A DNA stretch of 64,000 bases from Phoronis australis. Its lineage: Eukaryota; Phoronida; Phoronidae. The DNA lies in NCBI GenBank assembly GCA_002633005.1, contig NMRA01000549.1:59123-123122 (forward strand). Direction: 5' to 3'. The position numbers and the translations under genes are program-made. Positions 20,863-32,439 of the stretch are shown here, one piece after another (position 1 is the stretch's first letter; every line of letters begins with the position of its first letter). Under the pieces are notes generated by a model. That model saw only the letters and a list, made by a program, of their open reading frames with translations. It ran no database searches and was not told the origin of the DNA.

Positions 20863-21117
20863 AAATGAGCCCACAATGACCTTAAGTGTCATTTTAGAAT
20901 CCAATGAGGAGAGAATCCGCATAATTGAGGAATTGGACAAAGCACATTTATATATGCATTCAAGAAGCCCCAATGGGTGCGAAACCAATCAAATATGAAA
21001 GAATGAGCCCAAAGAGAACGTCGCTGTCATTTTAGGATCACATGAGGAGAGGGCCCGCATACTCGCGGAATTGAGCAAAACACATTTGCATGTGCACTCA
21101 AGCAGCCCGAATGTGTT
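20863..21117 (+). repeat. Two-copy tandem repeat, ~135-bp unit
   Basis: Both units contain AATGAGCCCA, GTCATTTTAG, GAGGAGAG, CACATTT, CACTCAAG/CATTCAAG and AGCCCGAATG/AGCCCCAATG in the same order. Unit 1 runs about 20863-20993 and unit 2 about 21001-21117. They differ at perhaps one base in six. Function unknown. Confidence 0.75.
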
Positions 21118-21782
21118 ACGGCCAGGGATGTACGCCACCTGTCCACCCCCTAAATCCATTTATACACTGATCTATATCTGTCCTTTGAGGTACTCCCAAT
21201 AAATTAAATCATGACTTCGTTCCTAGATATAAATTAATAATGACATTAACATTTGAATTAACTATTTAAACGTGAAGCGTGGACGCTGCAGTGCAATATG
21301 AATACAAATTATTTGCAAATGTAATAAGAATTAAAGTATTGCACGACGTTATTGCACTTTACGATCAATTAGAACGTTATCAGTGATCCAATTTTAAAAC
21401 AATCCTATTAAATATGTATACGTTATCGACGTATTCATTCCAGAGCGTACCAACGTGCAAATAGCTTATCAAATAAAGTGACAGGGGTGTAACGTATAAT
21501 CGTTTGTTGACGCTACGGTCTCTTGCAAGTGTCGAGTGAAACGTGAATGCATCTGCAAGAAACATTTTATTTGTTTTCACTTAGACAATGTAGAATGGTG
21601 ACCAAACACTTTGACCTTGTAAGCCAGAGCTAAGTCGAGAGAGTTCATGAATCAAAGACGATGTCCCTGCTGTTACGTTCTTTATGGCGCCTTTCGTGAC
21701 AGTCCATTAGCATATTTATGTCCATTTGTAAACCATACATGGTGTCACTGCTAGTATAAATGAACAGGTATACATAACTCAA
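21118..21782. other. Unassigned sequence
   Basis: Nothing recognised in about 660 bp between the two repeat features. Confidence 0.4.
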
Positions 21783-22333
21783 GGACTCGTCCGCGCGTTT
21801 GCCTCATTTACTACACTATTGTTCTATTTTATGGAGCTTCTGTCTCTGGAGGATCGACGGATGGATTTGCCTAACTCATCAAATAGGAGGACTCGTTCGC
21901 GCCCCGCCCCCAGGTGCACGCAAATGATGGGGCAACAGGTTGTTTTGTTTTTTACTGTTTTTGACTGAAGATGTGGCCAATAGTAAACCACACATAATAC
22001 CAATGAACTTACAAATCCTTTAGAGATCAGAGACAAATCAACAGAGCGGGTGTAAGGNGGACTCGTCCGCGCGTTTGACTCATTTACTACACTATTGTTC
22101 TATTTTATGGAGCTTCTGTCTCTGGAGGATCGACGGATGGATTTGCCTAACTCATCAAATAGGAGGGCTCGTTCGCGCCCCGCCCCCAGGTGCACGCAAA
22201 TGATGGGGCAACAGGTTGTTTTGTTTTTCACTGTTTTTGACTGAAGATGTGGCCAATAGTAAAACACACATAATACCAATGAACTTACAAATCCTATAGA
22301 GATCAGAGCCAAATCAACAGAGCGGGTGTAAGG
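21783..22333 (+). repeat. Direct duplication of 275 bp around a single N (likely assembly artefact)
   Basis: Positions 21783-22057 (starting GGACTCGTCCGCGCG) and 22059-22333 are nearly identical, with only a handful of differences, and are separated by the N at 22058. Both copies give the same short minus-strand frames. The pattern is the same as at 3971 and 26013 and fits collapsed haplotype ends better than a real tandem duplication. Confidence 0.8.
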
Positions 22334-24120
22334 AGTTCAATCCCTCTCGGGACAACATAAAACATAGAAATAGCAAATCCAAGATTAAGTTAGGGGAGAA
22401 TCAGGGCACAGGAATAAGCAGCATATCATATTATGTGCGCGGCCAGCCTAATATCTGGGGATGCAGGGGTTTCGAGGTTTTGAGTTTGCGTACATGTTGA
22501 CTAAAAAGGGTAAACAAAGTTCGTTAAAAACCTATGCGTTGTTTATTCATACCTCAAGCCGGGTGATTGCGCGCGTGTGCTATTTAGCAATTAGGAACTG
22601 CACTCACAGAAAATGGGATCTGGTAGAATGTTAGGGAAGTCATGACCCCCCTGTTCCTCCTCCCTAAAGTCGCCACTGCCATACAAACATAATGTTGTAC
22701 AGACCACAAACGAGTCTAAATATAAGTTCAGGGGGTATGGAAACAGGATCAGCATTTCGCTAAACGGCCACTATAGTTGAACCTATAGAAAAATGACCAA
22801 CATTATTTACAAAACATATTGATAAGTATGGTATTAAATAAGTTGATATTTGTTGTTAAAAAAATAATTAAGTAAGATTACTAATGGACTTTCGATAAAG
22901 CCGTATCTTTCGACGAAGCCGCTATAACAAATTTACACATAAACTAGAGCGCCAGAGCTCCAGAAGCACTTCAACTCATCCCTTCCTGATTGCGGCAGAA
23001 GGCCGGACTGTTTATGTTCACTTAGAACTTCATACTGTCTAGAGGCATTAGGATCTGCCATCAAGAATAACAAAATGTAGCAATTCATCACTTTTAATGT
23101 AAATATGTCAAGCGTAGTCCCAGTTTTCTATTGACATAAGAATTCAGACACCAGACTTTGTATTGAATTATTATCCTGACGTTAAGGCCTAAACCACATG
23201 TTGTATCTGGAGTTCCCAACCATGTTGTCACAAGCCAATTAGGAATTGCAGGAAAAACCGAATGCGTCTTAACATTACAGTCGTTGTTGTAACGTTGGAA
23301 ACATAAAGATTTTCGTACAAGAAATGTAGTATATTTGTTTTATTCAAACAATAGATGAAAGCTAACTGCTCTACAAGTCGGCATAAGTGGTATTAAATAA
23401 CCCTGTTGTAATCACGTAATCATCCGCCAGTGAGCACCCGTTTATTCGGTTGGACCTGAGCGACTAACGCGTATGAAAACTAAATAAGTACTCTAGCAAA
23501 AATATGATACTTTTAATCAATAGCCGATCGACCATATGATACTTAAAACACTACGTAGCATGCCAAGGTAACACTTTCTACTAAATTGCAAGACCCCGAA
23601 AAGTATATCCATAATTGTGGTATCGTTACTAGTTCCTTATGGTCGAATACTGTGTCAAAGGCAGTCTTGAACATTAGTAAAACTAGGGGCGCTGGAGCAT
23701 TCTCACGCATTTTCAATCGCGCTGCGATTGGATTTCTAAGACGAGAGCAAATTAATGAATGTCATGATGCAAGAAGGAAACAACATCTGATTAGTGTAAT
23801 TTGTGTTACGGCAACGTCAAATGTTCTGGAAAGAAATTTGTACTGCCTCAAGAGTCCCCATGGCGCACACCATGCTTACTATAATCTGACAGTGACTGAA
23901 ATTCTGGTTGAAGCTTTGAACACGACGTTTCGGCAACAAGTATACCTGTCTCTTTGGATGAACACTAATCATCACTATTACGAGTTTATACATGTACGTC
24001 TCTCGACCTTTCCTACTAGCTCCTACCCTGCAAAAGCACTGCTGACGGCTAGTGTAACATAAACCTAGATATTGTGCTTGTAAGAATAGAATTGGACAAG
24101 CAACAACAACAAACAAACGA
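22334..24120. other. Unassigned sequence with one longer open frame
   Basis: No recognisable gene. The longest frame, 23586-24062 (+, 158 codons), has no motif I know, and an opposite-strand frame of similar size overlaps it at 23817-24299, so I treat both as chance. The right end joins repeat copy 2. Confidence 0.4.
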
Positions 24121-25540
24121 TCGCACTCTACAGGGCGCAATTTTCGTCCGATTTTCACGAAATTTGCACACGACGTGTAGATTGGAAAGTACTGGAAGCC
24201 TATTGTTTTTGATCGCATACAAAATAGCGGACGTGGCGGCCATTTTGTATTCGATTTCACAGTCAAATTCTCGTAGAGGCCGCATTTTTCGACGTACATG
24301 GCTGAAAATCAGTACGAATATCCTACAACGCATGTGCTACAACTGTGCAGAAAATCTTTGACTTCCGGTTAAAGATGGCGGGAATATTGGACGTGGCGCA
24401 TGCGCACCCCGAAATATGGCTAAAAACGTTTTCTCCTGTAGAGGGCGCATTTGCAAACCAATCACTTTCAAACTGGTCACGTGTTTGTTGAGTTTAATAA
24501 GCTTTTATAAAAAATTATTGAGCCGGAAGTCACTTTCAAGATGGCGGCTGTGGCGCATGTTCACACGATTTCAATCGCTCTGGTGTCGCATTTTTAACGG
24601 GAAGAGTAAATGACGTGAATTTTTGCATGTGGATTTCTTGAAGTATGGCCTTTCAAAAAGTCTGCAAGAGCGTATTTATCAGACTTACCGTTTTCGTGTT
24701 ATTTGACTTTGAATTTCAAAAAAACGGCAAATTTTCAATTTTCTCGAAAAAATTTTTGATTTTTGCCAAACTACCACTTTAGATAGAATTTGGAACGGGC
24801 TTTCAGAGGATTCCATTTTGCGCTACGACGTCTACTTTTCGAATTATTTGAGATTTTTGGATACCGTTTTTCCTTCGTTCACCTAAATGCAAGCACGCAG
24901 CTGGCTGGCTTTCAGTTCACTTTGTTTTGATTATGCCTAGTTGACCAAGACTGACCCAGCCAGCACTGTTCTACTGTAGACTGGACCGTCATGTTGCGCC
25001 ATCTATTGTTCTTTATTGTAGTTGATTGTGTGCTCTATATTTGATTTCTTCACTAGTCACATGAATGTTATCGTGTTTGCCAAACTACCATTTTAGATAG
25101 AGTTTTGAACGGGCTTTCAGAAGATATTTTCCATTTTGCGCTACAACGTCTACTTTTTGAATTATTCGAGATTTTCGGATACCGTTGTTCCTATGCAAGC
25201 GCGAGGTGGCTGGCTTTCAGTTCACTTTGTTTAGGTTATGCCTAGTTGACCCAGACTGACCCAGCCAGCACTGTTCTACTGTAGACTGGACCGTCATGTT
25301 GCGCCATCTATTGTTCTCTATTGTAGTTGATTGTATGCTCTATATTTGATTTCTTCGCTAGTCACATGATTCTTTATTGTAGTTCATTATATGCTCTCTA
25401 TTTGATTTCTTCGCTAGTCACAAGAATGTTATCGTGTTATTCATAATTGCCGCCTTGATCGTCTTTGATTTCTTCGCTAGTCACATGAATGTTATCGTGT
25501 TATCGTGTTATTCATAATTAACGCCTTGATCGTCTTGATT
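24121..25540 (+). repeat. Dispersed repeat family, copy 2, with internal tandem segments
   Basis: It parallels 866-1830 from TCGCACTCTACAGG onward and carries two ETS/YY1-like pairs, 24361-24381 and 24523-24548. Its distal part then repeats: the segment from the TTTAGATAGA word to the GTCACATGA word appears at about 24776-25065 and again at 25090-25370, followed by two shorter repeats of TTGATTTCTTCGCTAGTCAC up to 25540. The order suggests stepwise tandem growth at one end. Whether the coding-like segment at 25.76-26.1 kb belongs to the same element is unknown. Confidence 0.7.
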
Positions 25541-25761
25541 GCCGTCGTCTCCCTCATCGTCGTCTTTTCGATTATTTCCGCCAAGTGTCGCTCCTTCGAG
25601 CGCTCTCGTGTTTTTGTTTGTCAGCTTTTAGACAATTGGTCCCTTGTCAATAAAATTTTCTCCGATGTCCAACATCAAGAAGATTGACTGCGCATTTTTC
25701 CTCCTTGCCGGAAGACACTATTGAACAAGCTCAAACGAGCCCATTATGTTGCCGTGCTCTG

Positions 25762-26011
25762 AGGCCAAGTGGATTCTGCCGATCCGGAAAACGGTTTGGA
25801 TCCTCTTACCTATGGTTGGAAGGTACAAGATGGATACTACATTCCCAAATGGTTTTGTGGGTCTGCCGTTCCTGATGTCCTTTTTGAAGGTGATGGTCTT
25901 TTACAAGAAAACCAAGCCGATCAAGAGGTAAAGAAAATGGGCTATGACGAAACAAGCGAGCCCGAATCAAGCTGGAGTAGCAGTGACGAATCTAATATTG
26001 AAACGTATTAA
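25762..26011 (+). CDS. Acidic ORF fragment, unknown function, possibly TE-derived
   Basis: The frame after the TGA at about 25758 reads NGLDPLTYGWKVQDGYYIPK, then WFCGSAVPDV, and ends in an acidic Ser/Glu/Asp tail (SSWSSSDESN) and a TAA at 26009. The YGW...Y.P.WF pattern reminds me of C-terminal segments of proteins encoded by some invertebrate DNA transposons, but I cannot name a family. There is no ATG at the start (GTG only), so this is an exon or a fragment. A possible poly(A) signal ATTAAA lies near 26276. The last 132 bp are duplicated after an N. Confidence 0.4.
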
Positions 26012-26145
26012 ANTTTTTGAAGGTGCTGGTCTTTTACAAGAAAACCAAGCCGATCAAGAGGTAAAGGAAATGGGCTATGACGAAACAAGCAAGCCCGAAT
26101 CAAGCTGGAGTAGCAGTGACGAATCTGATATTGAAACGTATTAAA
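25881..26145 (+). repeat. Direct duplication of 132 bp around a single N (likely assembly artefact)
   Basis: Positions 25881-26012 and 26014-26145 are almost identical, both encoding the same acidic C-terminus and stop. Only three or four bases differ. An N stands between them at 26013. Probably two alleles joined end to end. Confidence 0.8.
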
Positions 26146-26327
26146 AACTAACAGGAAACTACTGTTGACATTAAACATACATTATGTAGCTTGATGTTCT
26201 TGTCGATACAGTGATTTTGACTTGCTGTTACTATGCTGTTTGAAAGTGTTGCTCTATTTCATGTACTTTATTTTGATTAAAGAAGGTTTTTGAAAACACG
26301 TTTGTTACTTTTCTTTCAACGTATTGT

Positions 26328-26573
26328 TTAGTAGTCAATGAGATGAAAGGACTCCTTGGAAATAATTTTCGTGGTTCCTCGATCTAGCGCAAATTTAGGG
26401 GCCATGTGTTGTCGCTGACGTATCCTTTCTGCTGGCAGTTTTGATAGCGTTTTATATTTTACACAATCTGTGTTCTTAAACTTCACTGATTGGGTTGGTT
26501 TTAGACAGTTCCTGGTATCCCAACGTTTTACTGTTATCAGGTACTTTCCAAAATGCTTACTCTCCGCCATCAT
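26328..26573 (-). CDS. Small ORF, unknown
   Basis: An 81-codon minus-strand frame starts with ATG ATG at 26573 and ends at TAA at 26328, rich in Lys and Arg. It converges on the acidic ORF fragment to its left. No domain, signal peptide or membrane segment is apparent. It could be chance; I list it because it has a proper ATG and a plausible composition. Confidence 0.2.
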   Translation of the reverse strand: MMAESKHFGKYLITVKRWDTRNCLKPTQSVKFKNTDCVKYKTLSKLPAERIRQRQHMAPKFALDRGTTKIISKESFHLIDY

Positions 26574-26660
26574 CCATTTAACATCCAGTGTGAGAGCTCA
26601 GTAGACGCAAAAGCATAAGCTCATTATGTCATATATATTCAAAATTACTGACCGGTAGTT

Positions 26661-27427
26661 GAGATTTCTGGGGTTGGCGAGCACAACCCACACTGGGTTT
26701 TAACTGTCATAGCGTATTTGGTAACCAGTAACATCTATTTGAATCACATGGAATTGTTTATTGTGGTACCCCGAATGATGACCTAGCTTCTTTTACGGTG
26801 TAACTTAGTTTCTGGCGAACACCTTCCAGAGCACAATTTGTTGTCTGTTATGGGTCATCTGGTGGATTATTGGTTTTAAGTCAGTTTTAGCCGGTACCTC
26901 GGGTATCTAATGTACCTCAAAGTTTTGATAGCATATATTGTGGTTGAGATTTTTGGGGGTTTCTTCCAGGCACAATCCAGAGAGTATTTTGTCTGTCATA
27001 GTGACCTGTGACATGTGTTGAACCTCATGGAATTGGTTTTGTGAGGTACCTCAAATGTATAAGCTAGCTCATTTTTTGGGGGGAGGTCCTTTTTGGTTTC
27101 TGCTGGACCCATTCCAGAGTGCAATTCGTCTGTCATGGGTCATTTGGAGTTCAGTGTGGTACTATTGCTTGTTTAAAATCAGTTTTGGCCCGTACTTCGA
27201 AAATCTAGTTTAGCTCAAATTTTTTATGGCATACCATGGTTGAGATTTTTGGGCGTTTCTGCCGGGCACAACCCAGAGTATATTTTGTCTGTCATAGGGG
27301 TTTTAGTGATCTCTGACATGTATTGAATCACAAGGAATTGGTTTTGTGTGTTACCTCGAATGTATGTGCTAGCTCATTTTGGGGGGTCCTTTTTGGTTTC
27401 TGCCGGACCCATTCCAGAGTGCAATTT
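26661..27427 (+). repeat. Tandem array of ~290-bp dimeric units
   Basis: Units begin with GAGATTTTTGGG-like words at 26661, 26946 and 27242 (spacing 285 and 296 bp); the third is cut by the N at 27427. Within each unit two related halves alternate: one with GGGCACAACCCAGAG...TCTGTCATAG, the other with GGACCCATTCCAGAGTGC...TCTGTCATGG, about 145 bp apart. The array is thus a higher-order repeat of A and B monomers, like a small satellite. The sequence after the N (AATTTTCACC) does not continue the unit. Confidence 0.85.
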
Positions 27428-27429
27428 NA

Positions 27430-28261
27430 ATTTTCACCAATGGAGCGAACACAGGAAGTGGAATATAGCAATTATTTTTTCTGAAGGATAAACGTATCTT
27501 CTGTCTAGAGGTAAATAGTGCCACATCTTCTTAGAATATAATTTGCTATGTAATAATGAGCTTAATGAGCTTACATTTCCGTAACGACCACTACACCTGC
27601 CGCCGTGCGCCGAGCTGATGGTGTTCACATGAAACCGCAGTTGCCACGAAACCGGGCATCGCACGATTAATTTCCACACTTAAACACAATGTACTAAAAT
27701 CGGACCATTCAAGACATACTGAACGAACATGTGTTAAGTTTCTTGGTAATGAACAAGTTTGGCTGGGTATTCACATGAATTAGTGCGTTGTGTATCTACG
27801 TATTGAGTGAAGCATCGCTGGCGATTAGGGGCACAGTAATCGCGTTACATAGACTCAAATGCTTGCAGATAGTGCACAGTTTTTATCCGTCCGTTCCATG
27901 GAACTTTATTTGTCTTAATTTAGACGGTTCTCGGACTAACGTGAGACCCAAAAATATCTTTAATTAGCCTGTTTCCTGATTTTTTTTCACACCTAAATTA
28001 AGACCGAAATTCAGAATGCTCTGGAATTAACTTATAATTGGACTTTCGGTGTAAGTGACACAAATTTGCAACTGATCAGTGTTGACTGTTGAAGAACAAA
28101 TTTTTTGTTGGTATTTTTCACAATCTAATGCCATGAATAATGTTAGCCAATACTCAGCTCTGAAACGGGGCTGAAGAGCAATCGGAGAGTTTTCACAAAT
28201 TTGTGAAATGGACACAAATCAAAAGAATGAGAGAAAAATATTTGATTGTTCTAGTTTTAAC
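27430..28261. other. Unassigned sequence
   Basis: About 830 bp with only short frames of no recognisable content. It lies between the tandem array and the dispersed repeat at 28262. Confidence 0.4.
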
Positions 28262-28610
28262 CACATTGAATTCCCGTGACATATTTAGAAAACCTTTGTT
28301 ACCTTCCTCTGACAACGACAAATCGATTCGTCTGCCACCTTGCAAGCTCAGTTTTTGATGTCATGAAGTGACCCCAATGTCAGCCAATGAACTAATGAAT
28401 GCTTTAGTTCACCAGCTCACCACTAGGTAAAAAATGAAAATTGCGAAGTGACGAGGGAATGGTAACAAATCAATTTCATCGAGTGAATAGCTTCTTTCAA
28501 AGGGCTTGGTTTCCGTGCATTTATATTCGCCGCATTACTTCTGCAGATATATTAATATTATTTCACGTGATCGCAATTTCGATATGTGCACGCATAGATT
28601 ATAGACAACA
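28262..28610 (+). repeat. Dispersed repeat shared with 56732-57085
   Basis: Shared words in the same order include GAATTCCCGTGAC/GAATTCCCTTGAC, AACGACAAATC/AACGACGAATC, CTCAGTTTTTGA, ATAGCTTCTTTC/ATAACTTCTTTC and GATTTCCGTGCA-like. Identity is perhaps 70 percent. Both copies are in the same orientation. No coding potential recognised; an old interspersed repeat of unknown type. Confidence 0.65.
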
Positions 28611-29491
28611 GGTTTGCAACCCCGACACTTTCAGGTGGCCCCGCCGTTTAAACATAGCAAACTCAGCTTCCGGTTAGTGTATTGTGACGGGAAATTCTTG
28701 CATCTATTTTACTGTCCAGAACAACGAAAAAAATAATTTCTGCGTTGGTGATATTTCCACAGACTAAGACTCAAGATTTCAGCAACACCGATTCGATTTG
28801 ATTGCTACAGTTCGTCATTTGCAGATTTACTTGACAGATGTTGCGGGGTGGAAAATGGGGAACCGTCCATTTAGATTATATATATCAATATCTGTTACAA
28901 ATCAAATACGTTACAAAATACATTAAGGAAGGTAGGCGCTCTGTTTGTTTTTTCCATGTTGTTTTTTTAAAATGTGTCAACTTTGATTATGACCCACAAC
29001 TTAAGAAATTACAAAGAAAAATGTTTTTGAAAGACTATTATTTTCTTAATGAAAAATATTCAAATTTTCTCAAAAAGCTCTTCTTTCCTGAAGGTTTTTC
29101 TAAAAAATGCTGTCATAGATTTCAAATTCTTCCAATAGTCGTATTTATATCACCAATACACAGTAATGACCATAAAGCCATCATCATATTCTGTTTTTTA
29201 TACTTTGTTTTTGAGATTTGGCAAATTCACAACTTTCAGTCAAAATTCCAACTTCATATACATTTAAAATAAGTTATGATAATTCAAATAAATTCTATGT
29301 CACGGATTTCAAGTTCTTCAAAAGATAACTGGGAAATATACATGAGAGTATTGCTACTACTGTGAAATAATGAATTGAGATAAACGTGTTTAAAGTTTTG
29401 CAATTATATGCTACTCTTGGTCAACTTTCTCTGAAAATCTATGCATATAATGTTCCAGTTTTATTGAACATAGTGAAAGGACACCAGAGGG
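28611..29491. other. Unassigned AT-rich sequence
   Basis: Contains a 144-codon plus-strand frame (28838-29272) that is very rich in Phe, Lys and Ile, as expected from an AT-rich non-coding stretch. Nothing else seen. Confidence 0.4.
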
Positions 29492-29509
29492 CACTTTCTA
29501 TAAACAAAA

Positions 29510-29747
29510 ATCAATTGCAGGCGGTCTGATACACGTTGTACCAGACTTGCGCAGGCCTGGCATGTGGACTAATTGCACAAATCACCTGGAAATTTTTTTT
29601 GCTTTATTAATATATGGTTAAAACCGAGCTGAGGAGCTAGAAACCTGTCTCAAGGGTTTAGCAGTGTGACCTGGTGGCACTCGAACCCACGACCTCGAGT
29701 AAAGAAAGGGGGCACTTATCAACCAGGCAACACTGCTCCTCTTCTAA
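29510..29747 (-). mobile_element. tRNA-derived SINE, copy 1, with 17-18-bp TSD
   Basis: The minus strand has a tRNA-like head at the right end: a Pol III B-box GGTTCGAGTGCC (consensus GGTTCGANTCC, one extra base) and an A-box-like GCCTGGTTGATAAG. This is followed by a body identical in layout to the copy at 33391-33618, ending with GGTACAACGTGTATCAGACC-type sequence at the left. Direct repeats CACTTTCTATAAACAAAA (29492-29509) and CACTTTCTATAACAAAA (29748-29764) flank it. The one-base difference and the imperfect B box indicate an older copy than the one at 33.4 kb. Confidence 0.9.
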
Positions 29748-29764
29748 CACTTTCTATAACAAAA

Positions 29765-31218
29765 TGGCCAACTTTTCAGTTGGTGTATTACAAACAGTTG
29801 AGTTTTTTTCTTAAAATGTGATGGCTTCTCAGATCTAAATCAAATATGTCTGCTTGGTCTATCGTGCATTTTTCGAAAACGGGATTTTGAGTGGTGGTGT
29901 GATAAATGTCCAATTTGTGGTCTAAGCTCCCAGATTCTCACCGTGAGCTACCCTTCAAGTCTGAAGAGCAACCTCATAGAGAAAGGAATTTCCAGAGATG
30001 TGGCAAAATGACAAAATGTACTTTTCAAGTGAATTTCATTTTGTGAAGAATATCTAAATGAATAATCAAAGTTTTAGACAAAATATAAATTCATAAACTG
30101 TCAAAAATCTAAAATTCAATTTATGCACCCTCCTTAACTGAACAAGTTTTTTTGTTTAAAATCAGTTGTCTTATATGAAATACGTTATCTGTGTTCTTAC
30201 AAAGTAGATCACTCCCACATCGCTGTCAGAAATTAGACGAACCCTTTGAAACTGTCATTTGTTTCCCGATTTATTATAGAGTTTGCCACTAAGACAGGCA
30301 ATGTGCTGGGCGTGTGCATAATTATTGCACAATACATACGTTGACAAACTTAGCGACATCCTTCTTCTCTTTCTCTCGGGTGAACAAATTAAGTCACAAC
30401 ACCGTCAACCGTTATTTAATCTAACAATAGGCAAGAAATCGTTAGGAGTCGCTAATGGTAATCACTAGCTATTAACTTTTCTTGTTCCATAAATAGTATC
30501 AAAAAACGAGTTAAACACGTATTTAAGGATTGTATCTATTTTAATACTCGTCAAACACTAAACTTCGAGTCCAGTGTACCCAGCTGGTAAACGAATTCAT
30601 GATTTTAATCGTGATTATGTGTTAATTCGGTATTGGTATCATGTCAACATTCCACAATCTGAATTCACGTGTACAGTACTTTACAAAATGAATTGGACAT
30701 ATTTAATTCAATCATGGGACTCCTTCTAATCATGACGAACTTTTGCCAGACTTATTTACCAGTTTATGAATTGCCTTCCACGAAGTTGTCCCGACTTCGG
30801 CCCGATTTAGTCGCAGTTTGGCCTGTCCGAGCTTGTTGCATTTCATCGTTGTTTGGTTCATTTTGAAAAGTACTGCACTTCGGGTGCATAAACGTAGCAT
30901 GCATGTGTTTGTAAATGTATGAACAAACCTGTAGGTCTACAGATATGTATGAATCGCGGAAACTGACTAAATATTTTGATAATCATTTTCATTATTTCAT
31001 TGTTGTTATTAGTACTACTGTATCATTATCGCTATCACCATGATTAGTAACTGCTGTTTTGTATTGTCACTGACACAAATCATGTTAATTTTTATTTCTA
31101 CGTTATGTATCATAACATGCACTTGGACTACTTTACTCAAAGTGACTAAACGAAGGAAAACAAACATGCAAAATATAACGATGTAACATTGGCTTGCATA
31201 ACCTTTTCTCGTTGGTAG
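29765..31218. other. Unassigned sequence upstream of the C2B exon
   Basis: About 1.45 kb in which I looked for further plus-strand exons of the synaptotagmin-like gene and found no convincing one. The frame 30669-30866 has no recognisable content. Confidence 0.4.
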
Positions 31219-31333
31219 AATTGTGGGAAGCTGGATGTGTCAATCAAGTTTGTTCCTCAAAAAGAACGCTTGGCAATCACGGTGAACAAAGCCACGGGTT
31301 TGCAACGTCACATCTTGACTGGAGCGGCGCCTG
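31219..31333 (+). CDS. Synaptotagmin-like C2B domain, penultimate exon
   Basis: The exon is bounded by an acceptor (CTCGTTGGTAG, AG at 31217-31218) and a donor GTGAGT at 31334. It reads NCGKLDVSIKFVPQKERLAI followed by TVNKATGLQ, the first beta strands of a C2B domain (compare the family pattern G-L-x-SL-Y-P-x-E-LTV-I-A-L). It ends with one base (G) of a split Asp codon completed by the next exon, so the intron is phase 1. It lies 6.2 kb from the next exon. Earlier exons (membrane anchor, C2A) must lie further left or outside the window. In the family, C2B binds phospholipid and SNAREs at vesicle membranes. Confidence 0.85.
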
Positions 31334-31631
31334 GTGAGTAATAGATCTAGCTTGTTGCTTTGGTCTCTGTGATCGTAGAGCACAAGTCAAAAAATTCGTT
31401 CGAAGTGGTGGTGCCTATCTAAGTACTCCGCATTTCTAGGGATTTCCAAAATACCTTAGATGTGTCAGTGCCTTTTTGCCACGAGCTGTGGTAAGGTACT
31501 CGTTTTGGTCGCTCTTACGTTTTTATTCTTCCGATGTTAGACCAGCTTGGACATTTTTCTGCTGTCCTACGTCACTTTAAATCCATTAATTTGAATACCC
31601 CAAACGCGTTGTTTCACGAGAATTATCCGTT

Positions 31632-31820
31632 ACTATCTACACATAGGAGCGCTTGTCTCTACTAACAAATAATGGTTGGATAGTGGCACTCGGGATTTTA
31701 TGAACTGGGGATATCGTCTGAGCAAGTACATTGTACTGAGGGCCCCCATGGAAAGCGTTGTGAACTGATGGGGCTACCCTCATTGTAAATATTACATTAA
31801 TGAATAAATAAATAAATAAA
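31632..31820 (+). mobile_element. LINE 3' end with (TAAA)n tail
   Basis: The last 90 bp, from CTGAGGGCCCCCATGG through GCTACCCTCATTG to an AATAAATAAATAAA tail, match in reverse the sequence at 55252-55337, which lies just downstream of a recognisable LINE C-terminus. So this is a severely 5'-truncated copy of the same LINE family, on the plus strand. The left boundary is approximate. Confidence 0.75.
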
Positions 31821-31839
31821 CTGTTGGTCTTGACCACTT

Positions 31840-32430
31840 CTACTTTTTAGAATACAGTGTATTCTACAAACTGTATACAATATCGTGTTTCAAATTCACT
31901 TTGTAATTATAATAACGTTAGTAAATACATAGAGACATATTAACGACTGTTGGAGTAGCGCCCAAAAACGAAAGCGCTAATGGTGGTCAGTGGTAATGGT
32001 GGTGGTGGCATTAACCGTTGTAGTGACAATGATAATTACTACGACAAAGAAACATATAGCCTCGTACAGTAATATAATGCCGCGACAAGTCAGTTTGTAA
32101 AACTAATAAATCTCGAATTACTCGAAAACGGTCATCCGTATAGCTAGAAACAGATAACAATATCCAAAATGTACTTGAAGAGATATGTTCTCGTGCAAAA
32201 GCATCCGCCGTAGGATGATGAAGTTGTGGAAAAAAATATCGAAAAATAACCGCCAGAACACCTACTTGAGTCTGATTACAATCAAAACGAACATACCGTG
32301 AATTACTGACGGCATAAATAATGTTTGTAAATTTCATATCAATTGAACAAAAACGGGGTCTATAACAAAGGTCAAACTACAAGAAACGCATAACTCGAGA
32401 ACCGTAAGCCTAAGCGAGGAACAGTTAAAC
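31840..32430. other. Unassigned intron sequence
   Basis: Nothing recognised apart from a GGTGGT-rich short run near 31985-32010. Confidence 0.35.
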
Positions 32431-32439
32431 GTGCCAGAC

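Noticed and set aside
22300-22365. GTTCAATCCC-like B box and possible tRNA-like fold after the duplicated segment
   Set aside because: No convincing A box or acceptor stem. One motif of this length is expected by chance.
23586-24299. Overlapping opposite-strand frames of about 160 codons
   Set aside because: No motif recognised on either strand, and they overlap each other and the repeat boundary. Treated as chance.
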